Source: Quillaja saponaria (lineage: Eukaryota > Streptophyta > Magnoliopsida > Fabales > Quillajaceae). From it: a stretch of DNA of 64,000 nucleotides. Below the pieces are notes generated by a model. It did not search any database. It was not told the DNA's origin and was given only the letters and a program-made list of their open reading frames with translations. Shown here piece after piece: positions 50,901 through 64,000 of the stretch. Where the stretch lies: positions 3,968,001 to 4,032,000 of the forward strand of contig CM055612.1 in assembly GCA_029379385.1 (NCBI GenBank). The letters run 5' to 3'. How positions within the stretch are numbered: the stretch's first letter is position 1; every line of letters begins with the position of its first letter. The position numbers were made by a program, and so were the translations under genes.

Positions 50901-53900
50901 TATCTTGAGATCTTTGCATGTATTCCAAATCATGTTAATTGGGAAAGCATGGTTTTGAGGAGTGACATATGTTGTTATCGTAATCAATGAGTTTGTTGTA
51001 CGTCTTTTATTATGATTATTTTCCAAAACATTTCTTCATGTCCAACCCTCCTTGAATAGGAGAGAGTGGGCCAAGGAGGTAGTGGAGCTGTTAACCAGTG
51101 CAGCAGATGGTGCCAAATCTTTGATAGATGCCAGTGACTAGACTCATATTGTATGTTGAAGTAGCTCGTTTATATGGCACTCTTGGTTATCAGCGAAAAG
51201 CTGCATTCTTTTCAAGGCAGGTAGCTCACTTGTATCTGCAACAAGACAATAGGCTGGCTGCAATTAGTGCGGTGCAAGTTTTAGCTATGACCACAAAAGC
51301 ATACCATGTTCAAAGTAGAGCATCTATCTCTGAACATTCTCTCCAAAATGTGAGTTTACAAAGTAATTACCATTTTAAAACCTGCTTTTCTATATGGGCC
51401 ATGTGTATATATCTGCAGAGCAGATTGAATATTCAATTTGGCATCCGAAACATGAAATATTGGTTTAGGTTAGAAGAAATAATTATTAACTGTTTGTTAT
51501 TCGCGTTTTTCCATTGCTATTTCTTGTTTATGCCTCCTGAATAAGATGAAAATGGACTAGCTTCTACTTTACATAAATGGCCATGTAAACTATTTTAAGA
51601 TGAAAATTGACCAGCTGCTTCTTTCTTGGATTTTTTAGATGCTTTAAATATCAATGATTGATGTCTTGTTTTTTTCGTTTTTGTTTTTATTTCTTTAGTC
51701 CTTTTGGTTGTGAACCTTGTATATCTCTTGTGTACTAGAGTTCGCCCCCATTGATGGTGTTTTAGTGAATTTTTACTGTCCATTTAGATTTTCAAAGCAC
51801 CAACTGTTCAAAGAGAAAATTTCAAGGTTTCATGCTTGTAAGCTTAGGTAGATGTTAGCATATACAAGTTATGCCACTCTATACATTGAGACGGAAATAT
51901 AGAATTTTACCAGGGGGAAAAAAAAGAAAAAGAAAAGATGAAGATATTGAATAAAAATAGTAAATCATGTTAGAGATATGGTTATAGTTCTTGGAAAAGC
52001 TTCATAACCCTCATATAATTCAGACCATGGCTTGCATTCTCTGAATTGCTAATTATTCTATTATTTCTTTGAAGAAGCAAACTGGATCAAGTAATGCTGA
52101 TTCTGGAAAGATGCATCACCAGTCGGCAGTCTCACTCTTTGAGTCTCAATGGAGCAACCTGCAGATGATTGTGTTAAGAGAGATTCTGGTATCTGCTATT
52201 CGTGCTGGAGATCCTCTTGCTGCATGGAGTGCAGCAGCACGACTACTGAGATCTTATTATCCTTTTATTACACCTGCTGGGCAAAATGGTCTTGCTAATG
52301 CACTTTCTAATACAGCAGAGAGGCTGCCACCAGGAACACATTGTGCTGATCCTGCCTTACCTTTTGTAAGGTGTTTACCTGTATACCCTTCTTTTCTTGG
52401 AATCCTAATTCCGTCTAAGTTATTTGCTGTGTCAGAACCCTTCTGATGCAAGTTTGCTGAAAAGACCTTGCACAACATGAAGCCCAAATCAATTATAATG
52501 ATGGAATTGAGTGCCAAATGCTGCCAAATTGAAACTTGCACTTCCTTCGTGCACCCTACACCACATCTTTAGCTTTTAGAAGTTTATTTTCTTTTTCCCT
52601 TTTATATAAAGGTTTCTAAAATCTGTATGGTTTTGATTTCCTTTAGCTCATTGAGTCTCTGTAGTCATATCACATGTATGGTATTCAGAACAAATGAAGT
52701 TTATGAAGTTTGTCCAATGTAAGTCAATAACCCTAAATTTACCTGGCTAAGGGTTCTGAATTACTAAAATGTAACACAATCTGTAAAAGAAGATCGTACT
52801 TTGGAGTCCTTTAAATTTGCTTGATTTTTGGAAAATGTATTAACTTTCTCATTAATGTCATTGTTTCCAGATTGTACTCTTTTCCTCTCCTTCCCTCACA
52901 AATTGACATTGTTAAACGCAATCCAGCAAGAGAAGATTGGTGGGCAGGTGATGCTACTTCTGGCCCTTTTATTTATACACCATTCAGCAAAGACGAGCCA
53001 AACAATATCAAGGAGCAGGAGCTAATTTGGATTGTTGGCGAACCTGTCCAGATATTGGTGGAGTTGGCAAACCCATGTGGCTTTGATTTAAGGGTTGACA
53101 GCATCTATCTCTCAGTGCATTCTGGAAACTTTGATGCTTTTCCAGTCAGTGTAAACCTTGCGCCAAGTTCATCAAAGGTGGTCATCTTATCTGGTATCCC
53201 AACTTCAGTGGGTCCAGTAACAATTCCTGGGTGTACTGTACATTGTTTTGGTGTTATTACTGAACACCTATTCAAGGATGTTGATAATCTGCTTCTTGGG
53301 GCAGCACAAGGACTCGTGCTTTCAGACCCCTTCAGGTGCTGTGGATCTGTGAAGTTGAGGAGTGTATCAGTTCCAAGTATTTCTGTGGTTCCATCACTTC
53401 CGTTGCTAGTATCGCACTTTGTTGGTGGTGATGGTTCCATCATTCTATATGAAGGTGAATTTTGTGATGTATGGATAAGTTTGTCTAATGCAGGTACTGT
53501 TTCAGTTGACCAGGCACATATTTCACTGTCAGGAAAAAACCAAGATTCTGTGATCTCATATGCATACGACACCTTAAAATCTGCCCTTCCTCTGAAGCCC
53601 GGTGCGAAAGTGACTATACCTGTGACCTTAAAAGCCTGGCAGCTTGCCACGGTGGATCCTGACAATGTTGGAAAGAATATCTCTGGAAGCATTGCGAGGC
53701 ATCCCAAGGATGGAAGTAGCCCATCCTTGGTCATCCATTATGCTGGTACTTCCTTTTGAAATATATACCTGTTAACCTTCGTCAACCCCAGTGCAATATT
53801 TGTCAGTTTGTACTGCAGAACTGGCACATGTATCTAGGAAGCTTAGATTGACAAATTCTAGCTTTTGTACCGAAAATCAAATGAGATGTCTGCTTCTTTT

Positions 53901-55365
53901 TTATTCTTTTCTCTCTTGGATTTACTGTTATGTTGATATTTTACTTACACAAAGGTGGTGGGAAAATGCAATTGGGTGTCTTCGGTCATTTTCTCATGTG
54001 TTAGTCTTCTGTTTCAGGGTACCTTTGACTTCTGAGTATTTTTAATCCTGTAGTAATGATACTTCTGTTTTGAATTACAGGACCATTGGAAAACACTGGC
54101 GATCCTCCACCAAATGGATCTGGTGTGCCTCTAGGTAGACGCCTGGTTGTTCCCTTGCAGGTTTGTGTTTTGCAAGGTTTGTTTTTTGCAAAAGCTCGTC
54201 TGCTTTCAATGGAATTTCCTGCACATGTGGGTGAAAACCTTCCAAGGCCAGTTCATGTGGATGATAACTCCAGTGGAGGACATCCTGGTTCTGAAGGAAA
54301 GATTGACAGATTGGTGAAAATCGATCCTTTCAGAGGAAGTTGGGGATTACAGTTTCTTGAACTTGAGTTGTCTAATCCAACTGATGTAGGGTTCGAAATT
54401 AATGTCTCTGTCAAACTGGAGAACTCCAGAAATGAGAATATTTCTTCTGTTCATGCGGAAGTTGCTGAGTTTGGATATCCTAAAACGAGAATTGATAGAG
54501 ATTGCTCTGCTAGGGTTCTAGTGCCTCTGGGTCCTTTTAAATTACCTATTCTTGATGACTCTTTTCTAATGAAGGACATTCATGTTGGTGAAGTTGACAA
54601 TGGTAGATATTCCAGCTTCTCAGAAAAAAATTGTAAGGCAGAACTGAATGCTTGTATCAAGAACCTCGTATCTAGAATAAAGATTAGATGGCATTCAGGG
54701 CGGAACAGCTCAGGAGAGTTAAACATCAAAGATGCTATACAGGCAGCACTGCAGACATCTGTTATGGATGTTCTTCTTCCAGATCCGTTGACATTTGGGT
54801 TTAGGCTTGCTAGCAATGGTTTCAAATCAGCTAAACCTGGTTCTGATAAAGAATCGAATATCCATATTCCATCATTTGCTTGTAAGGGTTCTGTGCTTGC
54901 ACATGACATGACACCAATGGAAGTTCTGGTTCGCAATAACACAAAAGATATGATCAAGATGAGACTTAGCATAACAAGTAGAGATATAGCTGGAGAAAAC
55001 TGCATAGAGGATAGCAAGGAAACTGTTTTTTGGGCAGGTAACTTCCATTCATGTCTATTTTCATTGACTTTCTGTGAAAAATCAGCATGGAAGTTCCACC
55101 ACTACAAGATGAGTTTCAGTTTCTATTTTTATTTTTGTTTCCAGGAGTTTTAAGTGGTATCTCCATGGAAGTTCCACCACTACAAGAAATTAAGCACTCT
55201 TTCTCTTTGTATTTCCTTGTCCCTGGGGAGTACACACTGGTAGCTGCTGCTGTGATTGATGATGCCTATGACATCCTCAGGACTCGTGCAAGTACCAACT
55301 CGCCTGATGGGCCAATCTTCTGTCGTGGACCTCCATATCATGTCCGTGTAATTGGCACTGCATGA
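47929..55365 (+). CDS. TRS120: TRAPPII subunit TRS120 (TRAPPC9 homologue), one frameshift
   Basis: TRS120 is a TRAPPII-specific tethering subunit acting at the trans-Golgi network in post-Golgi traffic and cell-plate formation. Ten exons: 47929-48339, 48471-48677, 48817-48999, 49356-49459, 50558-50617, 51060-51349, 52075-52370, 52871-53745, 54081-55037, 55145-55365. Start at MEPDVSIESSS. Family blocks include SAISSFYTEHQKSPFA, KKRRLGRAQKTIGDYCL, ALEGSVCALL, KEVVELLTSAADGAKSL, YQRKAAFFSRQVAHLYLQQ, DPLAAWSAAARLLRS, VKRNPAREDWW, GPVTIPGCTVHCFGVITEH and the C-terminal FCRGPPYHVRVIGTA. Exon 6 holds one extra T at 51139 after GAC, giving an immediate TAG; without it the CDS is 1200 residues, close to Arabidopsis (1186 as I recall). 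The exon 7 acceptor could be 3 bp further right. The rest of the frame is undamaged, so the lesion is recent or an error. Confidence 0.94.
55088..55186 (+). repeat. Partial exon microduplication in TRS120 intron 9
   Basis: CATGGAAGTTCCACCACTAC followed by AAGA occurs at 55088 inside the last intron and again at 55164 inside exon 10 (encoding MEVPPLQE), 76 bp apart. The intron copy ends in GAGTTTCAG, a possible cryptic acceptor. Confidence 0.85.
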
Positions 55366-56063
55366 CAGTTTCTTCTGAAAAATCAGTGTACCGTTTTCCC
55401 TTTTCCACTACGCGAGGCTTCTAGTAGCAACTAGCAATCCCCTTAAGTGCCTTGCAGATCAAGAAATTGGTTAAGGGGTTGAGAGGTTTTTATTTATCTG
55501 CTTATAAATCTTGTTTTGTGAGATTGCTGTAAAATACTGGTTTTATGCACTTTGTTTTGAATTAAAGGTGTATTTTCTTCTTTTTTATTGAAATTACAGA
55601 TGTATTTAATAAAGTCATTGATAACTGATTTGCATGCATTGCAGTTGAATCTTTGTGTCTGAATTCAGTCTGTAGGCTATACTTCCCATCATTAAGGAAC
55701 ATCATAATCAATTGTACTATTTGACGCTGATACTAAGAAATTTATTAAAAAAAAATTTACTTCTTATGTTCTCTTAAAAAATTTATAAAAAATTTCCAAA
55801 TAATTCTTAATTAAGAAATTATTAAATATTTCTCAATCATTTTGTATAAATTTTTGACTTACAAGAAGTTATTATTGCATATGCAAGAAATAGTGTGTAC
55901 GTAGTATTATTAAATATTTATATATAAGAGGAGAAAAATAATTATTTCTTGCCGGAGAAATTGTTTAAAAAAAACATTCTTCCCTTTTCCCTCTTGACAC
56001 ATTTCAAACACTGTTCTCTTCTAAAACCAACAAATTTGTAAACGGCTACGATGTTCGTCTGTC
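55366..56063. other. Spacer, TRS120 3' UTR and AT-rich DNA
   Basis: About 700 bp. AATAAAG at 55607-55613 is a plausible polyadenylation signal for TRS120. The rest is AT-rich, with nothing else recognised. Confidence 0.5.
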
Positions 56064-57798
56064 ATGAAAACCCAGAACCCCAAGTCAATCTTAAGTCACA
56101 TTGAATCGTGTAAAACCCTTCAACAACTCAAGCAAATTCATGCAAAAAGTATCATCTCCAGCCTCTCCTGCAACCAAATCTTTCTCAGCAAAATCGCCTG
56201 TCAAGTCTATCTTACATGTGAAATCTGTCAGTTATGCAAATTGCCTTTTCAATCGAATCCATGAGCGCAACCGCTTCTTCTATAATGCTTTCATCAAGGT
56301 TTACACTTCTTCAGAAAACCCACGTATGGCTATATCGATGTTCAACAACATGCGGTTACTTGAAAATTTGGTGGGTGATGAATTTACGTACCCGTTGGTG
56401 TTGAAAGCTTGTGCTACTGAATTTTTTGTAGAGAAAGGGAAGGAGTTTCATGGTTTAATTATTAGAATAGTGTTTGAAGCTGACCAGTTTCTGTACAGTT
56501 CTTTGCTTAGTTTCTATAGCATTTGTGGCGAAATTGAGAATGCACGGAAGGTGTTTGACGAATTTGTGAGGAAGGATATTGTTTTCTGGTACGCCATGAT
56601 AATGTGTTACCCACGAAATGGGATGGTCTTGGAGGCTCTTGGGGTTTTGAAGACACGATAAAAGTAGAAAAGTTAAAGCCTGTGGAAGGGACAATATTAT
56701 GAACAATATCGGCTTGTATAGTATCAAAGAGTTTGAAATTGGGGAGAGAAATTCACGGATACGTGACAAAAGAAATACCCTTTGACAGTGGAGTAAAAGT
56801 GGGAGCTGCATTGATTGATATGTATGTGAAGTGTGGGTCTTCGGATGATGCAAGGAAGCTATTTGAAACATTGTCGGACAAGAACAGTGGTATGGAACTC
56901 GCTGATTTCGGGATATTGTCATACTTGGTCGCTGAGTCAAGCATTAGATCTTTTCAGGGAAATGCAAAATTTAAATGTCAAACCGGATAGGTTGACAATT
57001 TCGGCATTGTTATCTGCTTGTGCCCTAATGGGTGCCCTTAGTTTGGGTACTTGGATCAGGATATTTGTTGAGAAAGAGGGCATTTGGGATGTCGTTGTTT
57101 GAACCTCTTTGGTAGACATGTATGCAAAATGTGGTTGGTAGTGAAATTTTTGATCAGATGCATCAAAGGACTCTTACTTGGAATTCTATCCTCGCTGGAT
57201 AATCAGCGAATGGGCAGACTGAACCTGCAAAAGAGCTCTTCAATGAGATGAGAAGTGCAGGAGTTACCCTGATGACATAACCTTCCTTGCCATTTTAGAC
57301 GCTTGTCTGTGCTCATGCGGGTTTTATTGAAAAGGATAAACAACACTTTGATTTGATGACAAAACACTATGGAATTACCCCAAAACCCTGCACTATGGGT
57401 GCATGGTCGATCTACTTGGCTGTGCTGGATGTCTAAAAGAAGCTAGGGAGCTTATTGAGAGGATGGATATTTAACCCAGCTTGCCTTTGTGGGCTGCACT
57501 ACTCAGTGCTTGTAGCATACATAGTGATGTTGAGATTGGAGAATTGGCAGCTTACCATATGTTTCAGTTGGATCCAATGGATGGTGGTCATATGTGCTCT
57601 TGGGAAATATGTATTCTGCAGCTGGAAAGATACGACGGGATTAAAGCAGTTAGACAGGCGATGATTCAAAGAGGTATTTGTAAGACACCTGGATGTAGTA
57701 TGATTGAGATTGGGGATGTTGTACATGAGATTACTGTTGCAGAAAATATGCACCCTAGATACGAAGAGAGTTACTTAGTTTTGGTTGAACTAAGCTAG
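56064..57798 (+). pseudogene. Pentatricopeptide repeat (PPR) gene, E-class, broken
   Basis: PPR proteins bind organellar RNA; PLS/E-class members usually guide C-to-U editing. The relic starts MKTQNPKSILSHIESCKTLQ and QLKQIHAKSI, the usual N-terminal family signature. It continues with repeat blocks FTYPLVLKACATEFFVEKGK, AALIDMYVKCGSSDDARKLF, VVWNSLISGY and LFREMQNLNVKPDRLTISAL. It ends with E-domain text (WAALLSACSIHSDVEIGELA, then GICKTPGCSMIEIGDVVHE). Lesions: frame change near 56210-56240, frame change near 56655, TGA near 56700, frame change near 56885, TGA at 57100-57102, and further shifts before the last frame opens at 57481. No intron would repair these. Clear pseudogene, no DYW domain seen. 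Confidence 0.88.
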
Positions 57799-59821
57799 AC
57801 GCTCGAGATGGCCCTACCCATCCTTGCTTCAGATGAAGAGTGCATGGTAATTAGCCAGTGCGCAGGAGTGATCAAATTTCAACAAAAACTGACAGATATT
57901 GGATTCATGACAACGGTGGTAGTATAGTACTCCTTTGGACTAGCTGTGCACAGTAAATCCAAATTCATATGTGAAGTTGCAGAATGATGCCTATTTCTGT
58001 AGTGAACTAAGAGGGTGTATCCAAGGGGCCCTTTTCAGGCTGCACTGGTGAGTTGTTCCCTTTTCTAAGAACAATATCCACTGCATTTCTTTATTTTTGT
58101 TATTCATGTGTACCCAATGAGATATGGGTCCTCTTTTCAGAGGAAAAAAAAAGGAAAGATTTAAAATGAAATAAATTATTGTAGGCATTTCCTTTATCAG
58201 TCTTGGTACTTCATAGGTAATTTCTATGACAATGTTAATTTTGCTAGAAATTGAGCACACAAGGTCTGAATCAAGTTAAACTTTAGTCATAAACTATAAG
58301 GGTCATTAATGAGTTTCAGTCACTCTTTGAAACTGTGGAATAGCTGTTGCTTTGCTCCTTTTTCTTCATTAATTATGCACCAGTTGCACATGCTGTTCTG
58401 CCTTTCCTTCCTGGGACTCACTTGCACTCTGAGTCATAAGGATTTAGACTTTCTTGCATGCATTAGTCAAATTTCAGAAGAATATTTTAACCTGTTAACT
58501 TCAAATGCATTTTTCAGGATCCAATTTGTTTTCCCTTCAATGCAGAACTGGGGTTACAAAGAAGGTAAAGGTTGGGCCTCGGAGATGAATGTTCATTGTA
58601 ATAGGTTAAGGTAAATATGGTTAAGACACAAAAGTACATCCTCGGGTAAGAAATTTCTGTACAATGTTTTTATTTAAGCTTCATCGGTAAATTCATAAGA
58701 GCATTTTTACTTGATATGTGGAAGATAATTGCTACATGGGAACACGGAAACCACTCTCAGTTCTATACTGACTTTGAAATCTTGTTCCATTTTCTATGTA
58801 TACAAACATAACCAACACGTTGTGAATTTGCTTATTACAACGGTTGCATATTGTTTTATGTTATTGTCAATGAAAGTGAAAGATATAATTGAATATTGTT
58901 TCATTATATTGAAGCTTGGAATAGCGGCTCACAATGATACTTAAACCAAAAATTCCACTTGTGTGGTACTTTTTAAATGGACTGGATATTGGAAGTGGGC
59001 CTTGGCTTATTTCGGCTCTAGGGGTTAAAATATCAATGGGAAAGCAAAGGAAACCTTTTCTTAAAATGTCTTTCTGTTGTACACAATAAGGTTAGAGTTT
59101 GTTGATGAAAGAGGAGAGGGAAACCTTGTTGGTAGGTCTGAGAATTAGGTCACTCTCCATTTACCAGTTGTGAAGATGGAAACAGAACACTATCGAAAAT
59201 GAATCAAAAGAAAGTTGACCAAAAAGAATATGGGCAGCTTGAAACTTAGGACACATTTGAAAATGACTTGAGTATCCCAATTGACCCTTAAATTAGTATT
59301 GTATGTAGTAGGATTCCAAAAGAAAAAATAAATATTTTAATAGGAAAATCAGATTCTTCCACTCAAAGGCAGCCATTTTTAAACTGCAATTCATATTTTA
59401 AATTTGCTATAGGATCATAACTGCCATCCATATTCCATACACAAAGTTGTCTAAGAAGTTCAAGAAAAGTTTATCCAACAAATTTTATTTTATTTTTATT
59501 TGTGTGTCTCATTTAACATAATCAAGCCAACCACCATATATACTTATGTCAATATTCTTTCACTGTCTTGGCATATAAACAAATTACATATACCAAAAAT
59601 TTACTCAATATTCCTTTACCTGCCTTGAATTGTCAAAGTTATGCTAAAACCTCCCAAAACCCTGCAATTTTTATGTAATAAAACAAATATTCTATTTCAT
59701 TGGTACAATTTATTTTATTTTTTTATAAAAGAACATAGAAATTGGTGTGACATGACATAAGTAGGATGTATATAAATAAACACATGAACTGCCTTTTACA
59801 TATGACTATGTCTCCCAAACC

Positions 59822-59852
<31 letters not shown>

Positions 59853-62800
59853 GAAAAGAAAAAGAGACACATAACCATATCTGAAACCATGCTTACTAGT
59901 ATCATACTATCATGGGTGTTGTTTGATGCCTTTTTCTTCATCTATCATATCACCAACATTGCCTGGTGGGTCAGTTGGTACCCTCTTTACTTATTCTGGT
60001 TGGTGTTCTCATTTTGTGAATTACTTCCTTAGATTGGAGCGTGTAACTCACTTGGGAATCTTAAGGGCATGTTTTGGTTGTCTTATTATTACAACTATAT
60101 TAATTCAAGTTTAATTTTTTTTTTTTTTCTCATCCACATATGAAGTTTTAATTACATTTTTACTTCTAACTATGCAGCATCTTATATTGAAGTACCCAGT
60201 AGGGGAAAAAGGAGGTGGGTGATGGGTACTAGAGCAGTGAGAGAGAGAGAGATAGAGTTAAGTGGTAATGTGGTCCATCAAAGAATGCCTAGCTAGCTTC
60301 AATGTGGTTTTGTGGTCCATGCATGAAGAAAGCCTAATTTGAAGGCATAGTGAGGCCAAGGAACATGAGGTGGGAAGAGGGTATGTGGGCTATGAACATT
60401 TCAGCCACGCCTAGGACAAAACTCATCCAAGTTTCATACACTACTACCTCATACATCCTATCAAAACTTTCAAATCTCAAAACACAACATGAATATTGAC
60501 ATGATCAAGCGATATATATAATACACGTATACTTATCTCTAGTTCTCTCAAATCCTTATCATTTGATTTGATATCTTTCTTTTAATTCATTAGAAAAAAT
60601 AGTATCGCATCTCTCGTAAATTTTATTTTTTAACTTCAGTGCGATTCAAATATGAAACTTTAAAATTATTATTTTAACTCTGAAATACCTTCTTAAGAAT
60701 ATTCGATGTCTTTTAAATCTTTAAATTGTAAAAGCAATAAAAAGCATCTTTTGAATTGTACCTAGCTAATTAATCAAAACCGAAATTTCCTTTCACACAA
60801 CAAGAGCATTATATGATCCTTGACAACTTTAAGACTTCCCCACCTCTATAATTGTTCTATATTGATACCATTTTTAGTTGATATTGTACATCATTTTCAC
60901 GTCAAAGTTCACCTCAAAAAAGCATTGATCGAATGGATACAAAATTTTGAAAAAAATTTGGCACAAAATATGGAACAGTATACTATTTGATATTATCCAT
61001 TACTAAAAGGCATATATATATATATATATATAAAGTCTTTCACTTGGTTAATTTGTGGGGGCAAGCTCCATTTTCACGCGTGATATGAGATTAAGACATG
61101 TTGATGTTTAGTGCATTGGAACAAATTAGGGTTTTGTGAATATATAGTACAACAAAAGTCTGTGATTAATACCTTTTTGTCTATTATATACTACTAGGTA
61201 GCACAAGGACTATGGGTTAGTAATTAGAAGGTCGTAGAAAAATCCAAGTGTGTTGCCTAGCTTCCATTAGACTGGCCCCATTGCAAGAAATTAAGTTAAG
61301 GCAAACTTGGAGACAAGCTTAATTGGTAATTTTCCAACCCAACCAACTACCAAAAGATTAATTAGACATGTCAATAGAAAATGACTTGAATGTTGAGACG
61401 ACTTTGAATGTTATTTCTTTGACATTGTAAGTACTGGAAATCAGTCTTGCTGTATGGGCTGAATATGCTTCAAAGTTTTTTTCCTTCTAGACTTTAATCT
61501 AAGCCTTTAGTCTTTAGGGGTGGGTTAGTTTGGTAAGTTTAAATAGTATCTAGATGTAGGGATGATAATTTATTTAATTGACTAATATCAGTTCGAATTC
61601 TTGATGATTTAATTATATGAAAAAGAAGATGTTTAAATGATCTGTAAATCACATATTAAATTTAAACTAGATTATATTCTGCTAAATTTGGATTTGATGT
61701 TCAACTCACAAATAAAATTATTGTCTAAGATAACAATACAAGATCTTAATTATTTTTTATCTTTTTGTGTTGAGTTGGATGACATCCAATTCGAATGAAT
61801 CTTGAGACTTAATTCAATTTATTGTCATATATAATTAGATATTCGTATTAATTATACAACCCTTTAAGGAGTCAAATTTCCTTTAATAATTTGGAATTAA
61901 TACTTATGAAATTACAATATTCTACACAAAAAGCTTTGGATAAGATCATGCAATGGGATCTTCTTCTACCATAGACCTTTCACAAATTAAGTCTGTCCCA
62001 AAAGATCTTCTTCCATGAAGTTCACCTTCTAGATACATATGGAAAATTAAGGACCAAGCTGTAGACTAAGTGAAAACAAAATGAGAAAATCTCAACTATG
62101 TATGACTTTTGGTTAAAATAGTCTGATTTAGTTTGTCAAACATAGTTGTACGCATACAATGTATTTAGTGATTTGTTAGGAACTTTGATGAATATTTTCA
62201 GATTTCTATTCCAAAAAAAAAATTTCCAATTTATATTACTTAATATTTGTATTTACCCCTAAATAATTATTTCCTTCAACTATTTTCTTTCTTTTAATTT
62301 TTCATTCGAGTGGAAGTTTGGCTTCAATTACTATGAGTATGTCTCTCTCTATATATGAAATTACATATACATTACTATTTGGCTGTGTGTAAAACGTGTG
62401 GGCCCACGTATTACCGTCCAAAGGAAAAACAAGAAATCACGCGTTGCGGGATATGATTGGTTGAGGTTGACAAACCCGCGAATTGGACGTCGGTAACCCA
62501 AGCTTGCGGCTGCTTCACGAAACCTCAAGGATTCACAACTACATGGCTTGATGTTGGACACGTGTCATACTATTTAGGTCACTCCAATATCAATTATTTA
62601 CAAATTTAGGATATTTAGGTCAATCATATTTAAATATAAATTACTTTAAATTAATATTTTTAGTTATTACGGTGAAGTTTTTAGGATAAATTATGTTAGT
62701 GTTTTTGTAAATGTAATGGTAAGGTTAGAGTATGAACTCAAGAATCGAGCTGACATTTATATCGTCTTGAAATATAAAGTTAAATGTTTTGATTAAAAAA

Positions 62801-62860
62801 ATGAGTCAAGAGATTAAACTTTGTTATAATTGATTAATTCTTATATTTAAAAATCAAAAC
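57799..62860. other. AT-rich spacer, 5 kb
   Basis: No gene supported on either strand. Low-complexity features include a 25-base A run at 59828-59852, a GA tract at 60239-60253 and an (AT)n microsatellite at 61012-61032. Open frames around 58309, 58729 and 59766 are short and motif-free. Confidence 0.5.
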
Positions 62861-63024
62861 CAACTTGATTATTTTTAGATAATATTAAATAAAAATAATA
62901 CTCGTAAAAAGTCTCATTAAAAGCAAGAAATATAGGTCTATGACAACTTGATTATTTTTAGATAATATTACATAAAAATAATAATTGTAAAAAGTCTCAT
63001 TAAAAGCAAGAAATATAGGTTTAT
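62861..63024. repeat. Two-copy 83-bp tandem duplication
   Basis: A unit beginning CAACTTGATTATTTTTAGAT starts at 62861 and again at 62944, with only a few differences between copies. It is a local tandem duplication in intergenic DNA. Confidence 0.9.
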
Positions 63025-64000
63025 GTGTCATCCAAACTAGAATAAATGAAAATTTTCACAAAAACTTACTAGCTAAGGAAGACCTCCTAAAGATAAGAGA
63101 AATAGGGTAAAAAGTGAGCCAAAAAATGATCTTTCAGTGTATAATCTCATATAACAATCGAATGATATTAGTTATTTTAATTTAGTTTATGAATGAGTTG
63201 AGTATAAAATTCTTTTGTTGGACAAATGAGTAAAATTGTATAATAACAATGATATTAACAACAAATTACATTCTTCTATCTTGAGATTTATTCAAATAAC
63301 ATTAATTTTATGTTCAAAGTCTAAAAATTTAACTCTTTCTTTTCTTGAATTGACAAAAATAATAATAATACTTACTATTAAATTATTTTTTACAAAAAAA
63401 AAAAACTTAAAACTCGTATTTGTATCTTTAAAGAGAAAAAAAATAAATTCAAGAGTAGATGCATATATTATTCGCTTTTTGACAATGACTTGCATCTATA
63501 CTTTAAATTATATATATTTAAAATTATATATCATGGAAAGTTCAAACTTATTTTATTTAATGGTCAAATTTAATATTACTTAATTATGCATGTGCAGTTA
63601 CTTATCATTATAAAATAACAAGGAGAAAGAATAATAGTTTTTTTTTTTTTAAATAAAAATTTATGATTCTAAAGGAATAAAGTTTTCTTCCCGAGACTGA
63701 AAAGACAGAAAATCGGATATCTCCTGAGAAATAACGTAAGTTCCTTTTCTTAAGTTCTCTGCCGTTTGTCTGACGGCAGCTCCTTCCACTGAGCAAGAGA
63801 GAGAAAAATCAAAAACCTATTCAGCATGTTTAAAAATTGCACCACTAAATATATAGAAAAAAAAAAAAAAAAAACAATGGCGCGAAATTAGGTAGGGGAC
63901 CATTGGCCCCTATGTGTTGGACTTGGACAAGTAAGTCGCCTTGAACAGTAAACAGTTCCTCCCTTAATGTGGATCCTACATGAGTGGGCCCAACTTCTTT
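63025..64000. other. AT-rich spacer to window end
   Basis: No gene supported. Open frames at 63236-63583 and its antisense are AT-driven. The final 150 bp is less AT-rich (GGACCATTGGCCCC, GAGTGGGCCC) and could be the promoter side of a gene beyond the window. Confidence 0.4.

Noticed and set aside
53105..53734. Long antisense frame (209 codons) opposite TRS120 exon 8
   Set aside because: A shadow of a conserved exon on the other strand; no start context, motif or splice support.
54580..55017. Antisense frame opposite TRS120 exon 9
   Set aside because: Shadow of conserved coding sequence.
56455..56940. Antisense 161-codon frame opposite the PPR relic
   Set aside because: Shadow of PPR coding sequence on plus.
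63236..63583. 115-codon frame near the window end
   Set aside because: AT-rich composition produces Asn/Ile/Lys/Leu codons; no motif.

Overview
This window is nuclear DNA from a eudicot flowering plant. The genes are split by short GT-AG introns, the spacers are AT-rich, and the genes are typically plant: a CC-NBS-LRR resistance gene, an ERF003-type AP2/ERF factor, plastid aspartate aminotransferase, TRS120, ALF4 and a PPR gene. The species cannot be fixed from sequence alone.

Layout. 1-9.2 kb is a resistance-type cluster: a Ulp1-like SUMO peptidase with a triplicated exon (5' end outside the window), a frameshifted CC-NBS-LRR, a truncated second Ulp1 copy and a dispersed repeat. 9.2-16.2 kb is spacer holding one intact ERF003-like gene (minus strand). 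16.2-18.4 kb is a decayed 5'-truncated LINE (minus). 18.9-29.4 kb holds RPL39 (with a nonsense codon), plastid aspartate aminotransferase ASP5 (one frameshift) and, convergent to it, a receptor-like kinase (one frameshift, two altered catalytic motifs). 29.4-41.6 kb holds a small intronless proline-rich gene with a PNRC-like motif and a five-exon gene for a coiled-coil protein ending in a DLNxxP (EAR-type) motif behind a G-box-rich promoter. 44-47.8 kb is an ALF4 (glomulin-like) pseudogene on minus. It is divergent from the ten-exon TRS120 gene (47.9-55.4 kb, one frameshift). A broken PPR gene follows, then about 6 kb of AT-rich spacer.

Context. As I recall the Arabidopsis map, RPL39, ASP5 and this kinase are neighbours on chromosome 4, while a kinase paralogue, ALF4 and TRS120 are neighbours on chromosome 5. 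The window therefore looks like one ancestral collinear block. Its most striking property is that conserved genes along the block carry disabling lesions (RPL39, ASP5, kinase, ALF4, TRS120, NBS-LRR, PPR), while three smaller genes are intact. Either this is a fractionating duplicate or non-recombining haplotype, or part of the single-base lesions are consensus errors. ALF4 and PPR carry too many lesions for error alone.
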